Shown one piece after another: positions 1-10,965 of a stretch of DNA of 64,000 nt (its first letter is position 1; each line of letters starts with the position of its first letter). The stretch is from Diphasiastrum complanatum (Eukaryota; Streptophyta; Lycopodiopsida; Lycopodiales; Lycopodiaceae): NCBI GenBank assembly GCA_029204225.1, contig CM055092.1, forward strand, positions 13,148,476 through 13,212,475, written 5' to 3'. A program made the position numbers and the translations under genes. Under the pieces are notes generated by a model, which saw only the letters and a list, made by a program, of their open reading frames with translations, was not told where the DNA came from and did no database searches.

Positions 1-64
1 TGAGGTGTGCATGATCAAGGGGATAGGCACAGTTTCAATCTAACTGGCTGATGGAAAAAGCAGG

Positions 65-2287
65 ATGATCAGGGAGGTACTTTACGTACCAGGTTTGAAG
101 AAAAATCTACTTTCTGTTGGAGTCATTACTGATCAGAAGTTGAAAGTAGAATTCGCCCATGATCGTTGCTTTGTGAAGGATGCGAACCAAAAGTTCAAAG
201 TTATTGCGAATGGAGTAAGAAAGCCCAATACAAAATTGTACAGGTTGAATGCTACAATCAAGGGGCAACAGGGACTTATATCATCCATTCCTTCGCAAAC
301 TGAGTTGTGGCACAAGAGGCTTGGTCACTTGAACTTGGGAAGCCTCAGTTTGATGAGAAAATTGGAGATGGTAACAGGACTGCCTACCATAGAAGATCAC
401 TTGAAATCGATGTGCAAATTTTGTATATATGGGAAGCAGCATCGAGAGAAGTTCAATAAAGGGGGTGTTGCAAGAGCAAAGAACATCCTGGATTTAATCC
501 ACACAGATTTATGCGGGCCCATGAGGACCATGTCCTTAGGAAAAGCCTTCTATTTCATGACCTTTATTGATGATATGTCACGTAAGACGTGGATCTACTT
601 CTTGAAGAAGAAATCAAATGCTTTTGATAACTTCAAGAACTTCAAAAACTTGGTCGAAAATCAGACAGGTAAGAAGATCAAAGTCCTAAGATCAGATAGT
701 GGAGGTGAGTATAAGTCTAATGACTTCAATGATCTTTGTGATCAATGTGGGATTAAAAGACAATTTATGCAAGCTCATACTCCTGCTCTCAATGGTGTAG
801 CTGAGCGCAAAAATCGTACAATTGTGGAAAGTGCCAGATATATGCTAGTTGAGATGAAATTACCAAAAGATTTTTGGTCAGAGGCATGTAGCACAGCAGT
901 CTATCTTCAAAATAGAAGTCCTACCACTGCCATACCAAAAATAACACCTGAGGAAGCATTCACAAAGAAGAAGCCAAAGGTGAACCACTTGCGAATCTTT
1001 GGATGTAAGGCCTTTGTACATATTCCTAAGGAAGAGAGACGTAAACTTGATGTAAAAGCTATCAAGTGCATATTCTTAGGATATGATGATCGCGTAAAGG
1101 GCTATAGATGTTTTGATCCAGTCGAAAACAAAATCCATATAAGCCGAGATGTTATCTTTGATGAATCCAAGATGTATGAAGACGAAGATGCTGAGAAGAT
1201 AGATACATCCAGTAGGAAAAATGGTATAGTGAGGATACCACCTGATTATGATCCATTCATTGACGTTCCGAGTGATGAACATGAGAATACATCTCAAGAT
1301 ACTACTACTCAACCTCAAGAAATAGATTGGAGAGGTAGGGACAAACATTTTGGTGCAAGAAGGATTGAAATTGCAGGTGACAAACGCAAGGAGAAGGATG
1401 TACCATGGGATACATTTTCACCAGGAAGCCGATCACCTGACAGAAAGCTCCCTAAGTGGTTTGAGAGATTGATGGAGAGCCGCGACATAGATGACTTTCC
1501 AGGATCATCTAACCAGGGAGAGCTACGAAGATCAACAAGAGAGAAGATACTACCTGAAAGGTATGAAGCAAATTATGCTCTCTTATCTAGCATTATTCAA
1601 AGCAAAGAACCTTCGACTTATTGTGAAGTGAAGGATGATGATATTTGGATCAAGGCCATGGGAGAGGAGATGGAGTCAATTGCTAAGCATAGCACATGGG
1701 ACTTAGTAGAACCACCAGTTGGCAAGAAACCCATTGGTTGCAAATGGGTATACATAACTAAGTACCATGCAGATGGAAGCATAGCAAATCACAAAGCAAG
1801 GTTGGTAATCAAAGGGTACGCACAAAATAAAGGCATTGACTATGAGGAGACCTTTGTGCCGGTGTGTAAGTGGAATACTCTACGTCTACTAATTGCTTTA
1901 GCTTCACATTTTGGTTGGCCTTTGCATCAGATAGATGTGAAATCTGCTTTTCTAAATGGTGAGTTAGAAGAAGAAGTGTTCATGGATCAACCTGAAGGCT
2001 TTGTAACGAAAGGACAGGAAAATAAAGTATGTCGCTTGAAGAAAGCGCTTTATGGTCTTAAACAAGCACCACGTGCATGGTATAGCAGGATTGATGCCTA
2101 CTTTCGTTCAAAGGGGATGGTGAGAACACATTCTGATCCAAATCTATATGTCTTATGCTTTGATGGTATGGTTGCTTTGATTGCTCTTTATGTTGATGAC
2201 TTGATTATTACGGAAAATAATCAAGAGATGATAGACATGATCAAGAAAGACCTCATGGAACAATTTGAGATGACGGATCTCAGCTGA
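65..2287 (+). pseudogene. copia pol, part 1: GAG-pre-integrase, integrase, reverse transcriptase
   Basis: This 740-codon open frame encodes the central part of a copia polyprotein, which inserts and copies the element. The GAG-pre-integrase motif LWHKRLGHLN is at residues 81-90, followed by the zinc-binding CKFC. The integrase core has the acidic triad D147 (IHTDLCGP), D211 (RSDSGGEY) and E247 (NGVAERKNRT). The RT domain begins around WDLVEPP and contains DVKSAFLNGELEEEVFMDQP and the catalytic YVDD at about 709-712. The frame stops right after EMTDLS, where related proteins continue; a one-base deletion near 2283 moves the rest into the next frame. The first Met is only the first after an upstream stop, not a true start. 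Confidence 0.93.
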
Positions 2288-3138
2288 TGCATTACTGCCT
2301 TGGAGTAGAAGTGTGGCAAAAAGGACATGAAGTGGGTTTAACACAGGTGAAGTATGTCAAAGAGTTGCTGCACAGGTTTAGGTTGCAGGATTGCAAACCA
2401 GTAAACACTCCTATTGAACCAGGTAAAAAGCTTTCTAAGCTTGATGAATCACAGTCATTTGATGCTACGCTATATAGACAGTTAGTAGGGAGCTTGATTT
2501 ACCTTACCACAACTAGACCAGATATATGCTATGCTGTTGGCATTGTAAGTCAGTTTATGGCAGCACCTACGAAAACGCATTGGAAAACAGCTAAACGCAT
2601 TTTGCGTTATGTGAAAGGCACTTTAGAGTATGGCTTGATTTATAGGAAGCATGATAGTCTACCTGAGTTGTGTGGCTATGTGGATGTGGACTGGGGAGGT
2701 GACTATGATGATCGTAGATCTACCACAGGATATATATTCCAGTTTCGTGGTAATTGCTTTTCCTGGTCTAGTAAGAAGCAAAGTACAATTGCTCTTTCCA
2801 CCACAGAAGCAGAGTATAAGGCAATGTGTAGTGCTGCACAAGAAGCTATATGGTTGAGACAAATCTTGGAAGAAATTGGCATGAAGCAGAAAAATCCCAC
2901 GACTTTACATAGCGACAGTCAGACTGGCATTCAGCTAGCAAAGAATCCAGTGTTCCATGCGAGAACTGAACACATTGAGATTCAATATCACTTCATACGT
3001 GAGAGGTTGTTGAGTCGTGAAATTCATGTTGTTCATTGTAGCACAGAAGAACAACTAGCTGATATTTTCACTAAGCCACTTATTGGAGAAAAGTTTGATA
3101 AGTTTAGATCAAAACTTTCTGTATTTAAAGTTTGTTGA
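2287..3138 (+). pseudogene. copia pol, part 2: end of RT and RNase H
   Basis: This 283-codon frame is the C-terminal continuation of the pol frame before it, shifted by one base. It starts MHYCLGVEVWQ, the usual sequence just after the RT palm. It contains the connection segment (RQLVGSLIYLTTTRPDICYAVG) and an RNase H domain with STTEAEY, HSDSQTGIQLAKNP and HARTEHIEIQYHFIRE, and ends with the standard DIFTKPL tail. Length and end match complete copia proteins, so the 3' end is intact and only the frameshift separates it from the rest of pol. Confidence 0.93.
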
Positions 3139-3182
3139 CTTTAAAGCTATGTATATGACTGTATAAAAAGTGACTCTACTTT

Positions 3183-3193
3183 AAGGGAGAGAG
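3183..3193 (+). promoter_or_regulatory. polypurine tract of element 1
   Basis: An uninterrupted purine run (AAGGGAGAGAG) lies directly before the LTR. In LTR elements this is the primer for plus-strand DNA synthesis. Confidence 0.7.
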
Positions 3194-3464
3194 TTAGAAT
3201 TAAAGTTGGAATCACTGTGTTACTATACTGTGTGTCCTATCAGTGGATAAGGATCAGTTGGCCTCGCCACGAGGCAAGTCGACGGGACACGCATCCCGCC
3301 AACGGCAACCTGGGTCATGCATGGGTTGCCTGAGTGAGCAACTATATGTATAGTGTAATTTCATTTTGAGAAATACAGTTGCTATGTGAACTTGCTGAGG
3401 AGAGTGTTTTCTGTCTGTGTTACTGTGTAGCATGATCTGTGTTCCTGTGCAAAGCAAATTCTAA
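3194..3464 (+). repeat. 3' LTR of element 1
   Basis: This segment of about 271 bp is bounded by the inverted ends TTAGAATT (3194) and AATTCTAA (ending 3464). These resemble the common TGTTAGAATT...AATTCTAACA termini with the outer bases lost. A TATAAAA lies just upstream at about 3163. The 5' partner LTR is outside the window, so the ends rest on the inverted termini and the purine tract. Confidence 0.6.
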
Positions 3465-3689
3465 GTACTTGGCCTACCATAAAAAAGTTGCTAGTACAAC
3501 CACTCTTATTACTAACACTCCAAATCGAACATACGTCTAGGAAACCCAACAAAGTAATACTTGCCCATCCTAAGACAAAAGCTCAACGCCTAGCCTTATG
3601 ATCACTAACTATCCAAACTTGTCCAACAGGACAAGCGTGTCATAAAATCAGAGGATCGATCAACAACGGATAAAAATCACGTTTGAGAT
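3465..3689. other. intergenic, nothing recognised
   Basis: A-rich flank of element 1. No coding frame or repeat was recognised. Confidence 0.4.
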
Positions 3690-4566
3690 CCGTGTGATAG
3701 CAACAAAAGATTGATAGTAGATGTTGTGTGGATCGGAAGTGCAGCAATTGTGAAAACTCACAAATGTGAGAATGCCCTAAAGTGTGAAATTGATCTCCTA
3801 AGCAAACCTTTTGCACTATAGATCTTCTATTGATTGAAATCCAAGATCAATTGATGAAATCTAAGGCAAAGAGGCAAAGTTACATGCATACATTCATAAC
3901 CAAAGTAGTTTCAGACGTGTGGAAACATGTACTACTAAAAAAAACTAAGTTCAACAAGCTGCTCTCCTCGAGTAGAGAGGGAAACCATCACTTTTGGTGA
4001 AGGCTAGAGAGAGAAATACACTCAAAATTGATGAATCTCCAAATTGACTAAAAAGCTCACATTAGATTATAATAGAAAATCAATGTACATATAGAGCTCA
4101 TGGAGATCCAAGCTTCAATCCTATTGGACCCCTTTTCTAAGACCTCTAACATCCTACTGGATGAGTGACTTCACATCCTCTGAGTTTGATTGGGGGCCTT
4201 CTACCAATTTTCTCACTTATGATTGGACCCTTTGACTTGTGCCACCACATAGGGTGCATCACACATCAAACCTAAACTTGACATGTGCAAACAGCCTAAC
4301 TAGCTCGAGTTACATCACAATTGAATTTTGGCCTAATCATGACAAAACATGTATACCTAACCATTTGATCTCTAAAGCCAAAATGGGCCCTATCAAAGTT
4401 CTACACCAAGATGCTAGATACAAAATCTTTATGATACTCCTAAAGTCAACATGACTAAACCATTTTTACCTTTTCTACATGTGGGAACATGTTCCACACA
4501 TGTGACATTTTCTCACAAACTAGAAACACAAAAAATATCCAAGATAGAGTTTGACAATTTTTCACA
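3690..4566 (-). repeat. LTR-like segment, minus orientation
   Basis: The right end reads TTGACAATTTTTCACA on the + strand, so on the minus strand it begins TGTGAAAAATTGTCAA. This closely matches the LTR start at 8217 (TGTGAGAAATTGTC). A purine tract on the minus strand (4567-4576) sits immediately outside it, as expected for a 3' LTR. The segment carries ACACATGTG-like palindromes. Pieces at 3955-4250 resemble 48860-49120 (GAGTAGAGAGGG and GATTGGACC runs). The left boundary is uncertain and no primer site was seen. Confidence 0.5.
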
Positions 4567-4576
4567 ATCCTCCTCA
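4567..4576 (-). promoter_or_regulatory. polypurine tract, minus strand
   Basis: The minus strand reads TGAGGAGGAT directly before the LTR start at 4566. Confidence 0.45.
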
Positions 4577-5100
4577 AAAACTAGCTTAGTAAGATCGAGG
4601 AGTTTGTGAAACTTTTTGAGTGGATCCTTTGGTATGCATATGAAGTAAAAAACCAACAAAAGGATCCATCATATCAGCACCCTCAATATATCCATGATAA
4701 GATATTTGGTAGAAATCATTTGCCAACATCTTTGAAGAGTATTCCACCAATTTGCCACTATATCCAAGTGACTCCTCCATGCTTGATGGTGATCTTTGAT
4801 TTGAAAGTACCACTTGCATGAAGATGGCTGGACCATGATGAAAATCAGAGGCTTCCATGCCTCATAAAGATCACAAAGATCATAGAGATCAAGATCATAA
4901 GATGAGCAAACGTGTTGATTATCAAGATTAAGCAAACTAGCTTGACTAGTCCAAATACTATGAACTCTATCCATGATGGATCTAAGCCTGAAATCAAATG
5001 AAATCTTGATCTTCTTGAGGCTAAACACTGTTGGATTTATCTTCTCTACTCTCCTAAATCCTATTTTAATCTGCCTCCATTCATGCTGCATTTTTACTTA
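4577..5100 (-). other. internal remnant of a minus-strand LTR element, unrecognised
   Basis: This lies upstream, on the minus strand, of the purine tract and LTR at 4566. Two overlapping minus-strand frames of 90 and 140 codons are open here (4586-4858, 4669-5091), but neither resembles a retroelement protein I recognise. Position suggests the 3' untranslated or non-coding internal part of a non-autonomous element. Confidence 0.3.
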
Positions 5101-5689
5101 TGTTGTCACACAGTCTGCATATTTACATGTAAAATAAGATAGGTGAAAAAAAAAATGCGATACTGTGTTTTTACACATGATTTGTGACAGGCAAAAAAGA
5201 TGACACTACCTTACAAAATGCCGAAGGTGCCCTAGGAAAAGCGAAGGCACCTTGTAAATCAAATCCTAAGGCATTTCGTCAGAGTGTCACATTTTTCGCA
5301 TCTTCACCAATGTTCATTTCAGCAAAGGCTGACGTCGCGACCTTTTCACACTCATCTCACACAACTGTGCTAACAAATTTGACAATGACAACAGCCACCC
5401 ATGATCTCCTACAGACAGCACATCCACTTTGTACTTTCTTCATCTGCACACCTGTAAAATTTTGTGTATATTGAATACCACTTGCGTATTCAAGTGATGT
5501 GAATGTGTGTGTAAAATAATTACAGCAGAAGCTTATCAAAGATAGACAAAGTAGATGCCTTGCGCATTGATTCTCTTGTATTGTCAGTAATAGGTTCATC
5601 CCTTTTACAGATTGAATTAGCTTTGCAGAGCACGCGGTTTCATTAGCTATTGTCTTGTGCTCCATGGCATTATTGACATGTATATTTTG
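5101..5689. other. intergenic, nothing recognised
   Basis: Short open frames on both strands (5184-5474 plus, 5357-5665 minus) lack any recognisable motif. No repeat boundary was found. Confidence 0.3.
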
Positions 5690-6178
5690 CTATACTTAAT
5701 CTGATAATAGCCCTGTTGTTCCGCGTTTAGATTTGTGTTGATATTGCTATGTTTTTTTTCATTCTGTCTGACTCTCTCTTGTTGCTCAATTTGGTAGTCT
5801 GTTCTTAGCGAATTAATATTAGTCTAGCTATTGACGACTAATATTTAGTCTTGTCTTTCGCGACCGATTATCAGTCTAGCTCAGTCTAGCTCTTCGCGAA
5901 TTATTTGCGACTAATAATTTATCTAGCTGTTCATGATAAATTATTCTTCTGATGTTTTGTTAATGTTTGGCTACGTAATCAGATCAACCGTGATTTCTAT
6001 CACTAATATTCTGTTCATTTCTGATAGGCGTATACATGCTTAGGGAAAGAGTAATATAGCTCATTTCGCTGCGCATGAACACTCTCTGTTCGAGTTCGTT
6101 TCTCGTTCGAGCTTTGAGTTCGCTTCTTTTCATGTTTGTTTTTTTTTTTGAGCTATTTTAGTTCCTCACACTCACACA
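5690..6178 (-). repeat. LTR-like segment with clustered short repeats
   Basis: Between 5790 and 5950 there are repeated and inverted copies of TAGTCTAGCT, GACTAATA and TTCGCGA. The right end reads CTCACACTCACACA followed by CCCTCTTTCTCC, so the minus strand shows a purine tract then TGTGTGAGTGTGAG, resembling a 3' LTR start. TCGCGAA-type motifs also occur in the LTR at 59842-60742. The left boundary is not visible. Confidence 0.35.
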
Positions 6179-6357
6179 CCCTCTTTCTCCAACAAACACT
6201 TGCTCAAGGATGTAAGTGTCCTCTTTGGATGCTTCATTTAATCTCAAGAGAATTTTACAAAATGCCTCAAACCATGTAAAACATGATTTTTCAAACTATG
6301 AGCAACAAGCTCATTCTTGCTCTTACTAGATCCAAGAGCATACACTTGATTACTCAA

Positions 6358-6735
6358 CTACTTGCCTTCTAAGTAATTTGGAAACATATATAAGCCATGA
6401 ATGACAAGTAATATGTCCATACTAGAGGCATGATACAAGACAACTGCTACCTCACTCCAATTATGAAATGTATAAACCTCATAAAAGCAAGATAGTACAT
6501 CAAGTAATGAAAGAGAAGCATGAGAGAAAATGTTGAAGTGAATACCACCTGAAACTTGCCTCTCTTTACCATAAAAGATGAGCCATAAAGACTTGGCGGT
6601 CCATGTTGAAGATCCCCTTGAAATCATATGTTGAGGAGGCTCCTCCTCAAACCTTGACCCCTTCACATCTTGATAATCTTCAATAGATATGATTTGAGAT
6701 GCATCTTGAGATGCCTTGATCTCGGCCCCTTCCAA
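6358..6735 (-). other. 125-codon open frame of unknown meaning inside element A
   Basis: This open frame starts MEGAEIKASQDASQII. I recognise no retroelement or host domain. It lies where pol would be in a complete copia element but has none of its motifs. It may be chance or an extra internal sequence. Confidence 0.2.
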
Positions 6736-6867
6736 AGTTGAATGTATATCTTAATCACTTTACTCTCAGATGTATATCTTTGTAAAATATGACTTCTTTA
6801 CTCTCAATCACTTTTGAAATAGAGAGTATAAAGGCTACATAGGCCTCCTTGGTGGATAAGCATCCAA

Positions 6868-6984
6868 CTATGATCTCAACTCATTCATCTCAAGGAGAGA
6901 CTCCATTCTCACCTTCCAAGTTGAATAGCGGCTTGAGGAAAGTCTATCACTGCTCTGCAACATGAAGCCTCCATTTGTAGCCAT
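6868..6984 (-). pseudogene. copia gag, N-terminal 38 codons only
   Basis: The minus-strand ATG at 6984 starts MATNGGFMLQSSDRL and reaches YSTWKVRMESLLEMN, the usual start of a copia UBN2-type gag (WxxW/WKxRMxS). The frame then stops (LRS-TAG) where the related gag at 59393 continues into DLMDIVIVLEE. Only this stub of gag is left, about 570 bases after the primer binding site. Confidence 0.7.
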
Positions 6985-7551
6985 GTTGCAATGATTTGAT
7001 CTTCTCTTTCAACCTGTTCCAATGCACTTAGCGCTCTCTTGAAAGTTAACCAATGAATTCAACAAGAAATCACAAAGATATGGAACCTCGCAAATCTCTT
7101 TCTTGCACAAAACTAGCAAATCCAACACATAGAATTGATGACACTTGATCAACCTACAATATTATGAAAATTTTCACTTTCTAAGATTAAAAAACACTTT
7201 TGAAAAGTCCAGCAACTACAAACACAAGAGATCCAATAAATTTTAGGTTTTTTCACAAAAGTACACAAATTGAATCATACACATTCTACATGCAAAAGCT
7301 AGAGACTTGATATAGAATCTTGAAGAATGATGTTTTCCCTTTCTTATGCACTAAAAATCACCAAAATACAAACATTATGGAAGTAAATCGTACAACTACG
7401 AGCATTTTGACCTAAATTAAGCTTTGGATCACAAAATTCCCCACTTGAAAATGCTTGATTTGGACAAGGAATCGCTCTAGCACTCTAGAATTGGTGATAC
7501 CTCCAAATCACTCACTAGAATTGGCTTCTTTCAAATATAGCCTGCAACAAA

Positions 7552-7563
7552 GCTCTGATACCA
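7552..7563 (-). promoter_or_regulatory. primer binding site, initiator tRNA-Met type
   Basis: The minus strand reads TGGTATCAGAGC, complementary to the 3' end of initiator tRNA-Met and standard for plant copia elements. It directly follows the LTR end. Confidence 0.85.
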
Positions 7564-8217
7564 TGTGAAGAAAATTAGATCACAAAGACCTAATTATACC
7601 CTTTGATCTTTGGCTTAGTAGGAGTTACAAATGTAGAAATCACGCATCAACTACACATAGAAGATGAAAACTCATTAAGAAATTGTCAAAATCACTTATG
7701 AATGATAATTCACTATTCCTTTCCATACAATGGAAGTACTACAATAGTACTCACATGTGAGAACTCATACATATAAGAAAAATAGCATTCTATACACAAG
7801 AATCCACTATAACATCACCAAAATGCAAAAATGGATGTAGAAACCCAAAGAAATATCTTCCATAAGAATGAATGAAAGAAGAAGGAGAGAGATTAATTTC
7901 TCCCACACTTGTATGCCTATTTATAACAGCCTCTTGCCCTATTTGGATGCACTTACTAAAGCTTATCACTTATGGAAGGTTCTAGATCTCTTCCAAACCC
8001 TAGATCTAACATGACTAGAATTAATGCATCTCTCCAATTAGAGCAGGTCCAAATTAGACCTTATCAACTTGCCTAAGTTTCTAGAAATAGTAAATCCACT
8101 ATTCTTAGGCCTTATTAACTTTATAAAGTCTATCTCTAGATTGAAAATGCATATTGGCCTCAAAATTGTCAAATAAACTCAACATGAAAAATCTTAACTA
8201 GTTGACAATTTCTCACA
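7564..8217 (-). repeat. 5' LTR of element A (654 bp)
   Basis: On the minus strand it begins TGTGAGAAATTGTC and ends just before the primer site; its + strand left end, TGTGAAGAAAATTAG, is the inverted counterpart of that start. It is similar over hundreds of bases to the LTR at 9140-9774 (same strand) and the + strand LTR at 22950-23545, for example the shared GGGCAAGAGGC(T/C)GTTATAAATAGG promoter region. TATAAATA marks the likely TATA box. Confidence 0.8.
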
Positions 8218-8783
8218 TATGACTATCTATTTATGTGTATATAATATAAGTGAAATAAAATATATAATCATGTTTGTATAAAATTTAAGAATTATAAAAG
8301 TATAGTTCAATTCACTTATCATATGCATGTACATATCTCAAAAGAGTGACAAAATACCAAATCTACAGTATGGTAGGTGCACAATTGGTGGTCTTCAAGG
8401 TCAATATTCTATTTCAACCCTCAAGATCATTTTTGATTAACAACATGAAGATTGAAATCATTGGGTTGAGTTTTTTATTTTGACTCTAGGGATTGAAATA
8501 GACGTCGACTTGATTTCGACCCGTCGATACAAGCTAGGGATTGCGGGCTTGCTTTCCACTTTGATTCAATTTGAGCCACTTGGTTCGATCTTGAATATTT
8601 TGATTCCACCTGTTTCTATCATGTCCTATTTTGACCTTGGACTATTTAGATCTTGGCCTATTTTGATCCCACTTTAGAGCACCAAAAATGGGATCACTAT
8701 ATAGCACTCTTGGGAAATCCATTTGTGTTTAGCTAGCCATGAGTAATAGATTGTGTAAAAAAAACTCGCAAAACTCATTTTCA
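8218..8783. other. intergenic, AT-rich, nothing recognised
   Basis: Begins with a TA-rich stretch (8220-8300). Pyrimidine/purine-rich phrases such as TTTTGATTCCA recur at 8480-8680. No coding signal was recognised. Confidence 0.3.
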
Positions 8784-9138
8784 TTACCTCGCAAAATGTT
8801 TGAGCTCAAATGCCTCAATGTGCAATGCACATCCATAAAGGAAAATGCCCTCCTTAAGAAATGATGAGGGCCTTGATATTGTATATTTAGTGATGAGCAT
8901 CATCATTAGTGTATTGTCAATAGATTGGATTGTGAAGAAGGAATCCTGGTCCCAATTGGCAAAATCTTGGTCGACCCAGGTTGAATTTAGAAAGGTAACA
9001 AGACTGTAAGATCCTAGCTTCACGACTTGAAGGATCATAGTGGATGGTGTTGTGAGCTAGGCAGATAACTCCATTATTGTTGTCATGCACAAAATTCACT
9101 CTCTTAGTTGCTCTTGGAAGATATGATTTGTGGAGCAT
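8784..9138 (-). pseudogene. possible degenerate copia RNase H end
   Basis: The minus-strand frame reads VNFVHDNNNGVICLAHNTIHYD, resembling the RNase H stretch (CDNQSAICLAKNPVHH) of copia elements, and the frame then degrades. It lies next to the outer end of the LTR at 9140. The match is short, so this is tentative. Confidence 0.35.
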
Positions 9139-9139
9139 T

Positions 9140-9774
9140 TCAGATCATTCAAGATCCAAATCCATGTCTTTGATCTTTGGTTACAAAGAGAGCAAACCAA
9201 CAATCCTACCAATGTAGAAAAATCAGCATCTACATATGAAATGAGATGTAAACTCTAAGAGATACTGATCAAACATGAACCAAAACATAAAATATAGTTT
9301 CTTTTCATAAAATTAAAGTACCCTACTGTATTTCACATGTGTGGAACCAAAAATAGCAATAAATGATCATTCCACACATAGAATTGCAAGATAACATCAT
9401 GAGACTAGTGCACCAATGATCAGTAGTAGAACCCAAAGAGAACCATGTATAATGATGAAATGAGAGAGAGAAGAGAGAAGATCCTTTTCTCCATGAGTTA
9501 CAACAATATATAATAGGTCCAAACCCTACTGCCACTTGGCTTTCCCTCCAATATGAAAATCCTACTATTTTGGGACTAGATTCAATGTACCCAAAATTCA
9601 AATTTGAATCTCTCTCAAACTCGACTACCAACTTTCCCACACTTTCAAAAAGTGTTTATTGAATGTATTTTAAACTAATATAACTTCAAAAAGTTTATCT
9701 TTAAGTCTAAAATTAGTTTTGGCCTCAATTGATAATTTACCAAAATATGATTAAACTTGTTGAAATCTCTCACA
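9140..9774 (-). repeat. 3' LTR of element B
   Basis: On the minus strand it begins TGTGAGAGATTTCAAC right after a purine tract. It shares blocks with the LTR of element A, for example CTTTGATCTTTGG near 9170 and CAATGTAGAAA near 9210. The lower boundary (about 9140) is placed by that similarity. Confidence 0.65.
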
Positions 9775-9784
9775 CTCCCTCTTC
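9775..9784 (-). promoter_or_regulatory. polypurine tract of element B
   Basis: The minus strand reads GAAGAGGGAG immediately before the LTR start TGTGAG. Confidence 0.65.
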
Positions 9785-10033
9785 AACTAGTTTTGGCATA
9801 GTTTTAACCATACAACTTTAGAATGATCTCCATCCTAAGTATAGATCTCCTTTCTAAGGTGTGCAAAAAGTACAAAAAGGACCAAGTGTGGATCCTACTC
9901 TGATCCTCAAGAGGGATTGGCTGTCAGATTACTTGATCTATCAATCTACTTGAGATTAAGATCAATCTAGATCAATTCTAGACACAAAATCCTAACAAGA
10001 ACAATAATTAATTGAAGGTAGGTGTACTTTATG

Positions 10034-10620
10034 GTTTCACACGTGTGAAACACTGTCTGAGTACGGACTCCAACCTGAAAATCAAGTACACATTGATAGA
10101 ACCTCAAAACAATCAAAACAAATGTAGACAAATGGAGAGAATCACTCAAAATTGCTTCCAAAACCAAGACTGGTGTCTCACATTGACTATGGCCAAATAA
10201 GCCTCTGTATATACACTTCTTGGAGTTCGAGGTACTGATCATGCATCAAATCTCACACGTGTGAGGATGCCTTGTCACCATCATGCAATTTGACACTTGG
10301 ATCAAAACTTTCCATTTTGGACATTTTTGGTCTATTTTCCTACTATATGGAGATCTTCTAGAAGCAAAAACTCGCCTACTCAGCTATTTCCACACGTGTG
10401 AGTTGTCCTCTACACATAAGATGTGACACCTATTCAAAATATTTGGCTCATGCAATCATTAGATTGGTGCCATGTGTCATATCTCTAGAAAACTAGTTTT
10501 TGGCCATTTTAGCAACTAGAACTTGAATTAAATCATATGTACAACATATATGATTATGGTACATGAGAAGTACACTAGTTTCACACGTGGGAACAGACTC
10601 CACACATGTGTGTCTATCCT
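10034..10620. repeat. cluster of CACGTG-centred palindromes
   Basis: Perfect palindromes GTTTCACACGTGTGAAAC (10034-10051) and CTCACACGTGTGAG (10252-10265), then TCCACACGTGTGAG (10389-10402), TTTCACACGTGGGAA (about 10579) and CCACACATGTGTG (about 10601). CACGTG is the plant G-box core. Similar palindromes occur in other copies of this LTR family (about 3776, 4480, 7762, 9331, 23335). Confidence 0.75.
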
Positions 10621-10684
10621 ATATACAATATTTTTGGCTTCTACCAAGCTTATTTTTGCATTTTTCACATAAGGTTATAAAATA

Positions 10685-10965
10685 TCTTTCATAATTGATA
10701 TAGAGAAGTGTTCAAATTGGATGCTTCACTATTTCTTACATCAATTTTACACATCAAGATATAACTAGAACATGAAGAATCAAATAGAATGTGAATGAAA
10801 TGATTCCTCCATGTTTCAAACTTTTAACTCTTTGGAAAACTACAGCAACCAAACCATAAATGTGAGTGATGACGTACAACTCCAACAATAAGATATTGCA
10901 AGACAATGTAGCTAGTTTGGCCAAATCTTGACAATTTGCACACATTCACATGAAATAGCTCAAAC
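10685..10965 (-). repeat. internal repeat shared with 22485-22900
   Basis: The reverse complement matches the + strand at 22485-22900, including TGCAAATTGTCAAGAT, TGGTTTGGTTGCTGT-like, CATGGAGGAATCATT and ATAGTGAAGCATCCAAT. It marks the 3' internal part of the same element family in opposite orientation. The copy at 22.5 kb has about 150 extra bases in the middle. Confidence 0.7.

Larger units (their letters stand above)
1..3464 (+). mobile_element. Ty1/copia LTR retrotransposon, 3' portion (element 1)
   Basis: A copia element enters from the left edge and ends with its 3' LTR. The order GAG-pre-integrase, integrase, reverse transcriptase, RNase H, purine tract, LTR is the copia (Pseudoviridae-like) order, because integrase precedes RT. 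The 5' LTR, primer binding site, gag and protease lie outside the window. The first 60 bases are the end of the protease to GAG-pre-integrase linker and carry a TAA at about 41-43. Together with the pol frameshift near 2280, this makes the copy non-functional. Confidence 0.95.
6179..8217 (-). mobile_element. truncated copia-type LTR element A (minus)
   Basis: On the minus strand a 654-bp 5' LTR (8217 to 7564) is followed by a tRNA-Met primer site, a leader, a 38-codon gag start and about 0.7 kb of unrecognised internal DNA ending in a purine tract at about 6180-6192. Integrase, RT and RNase H are absent, so it is a deletion derivative or non-autonomous element. The leader and gag start are clearly similar to those at 59280-59660. 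Confidence 0.7.

Noticed and set aside
2651-2900. Overlapping frames inside RNase H on both strands
   Set aside because: Shadows of the real pol frame, which carries all the conserved motifs.
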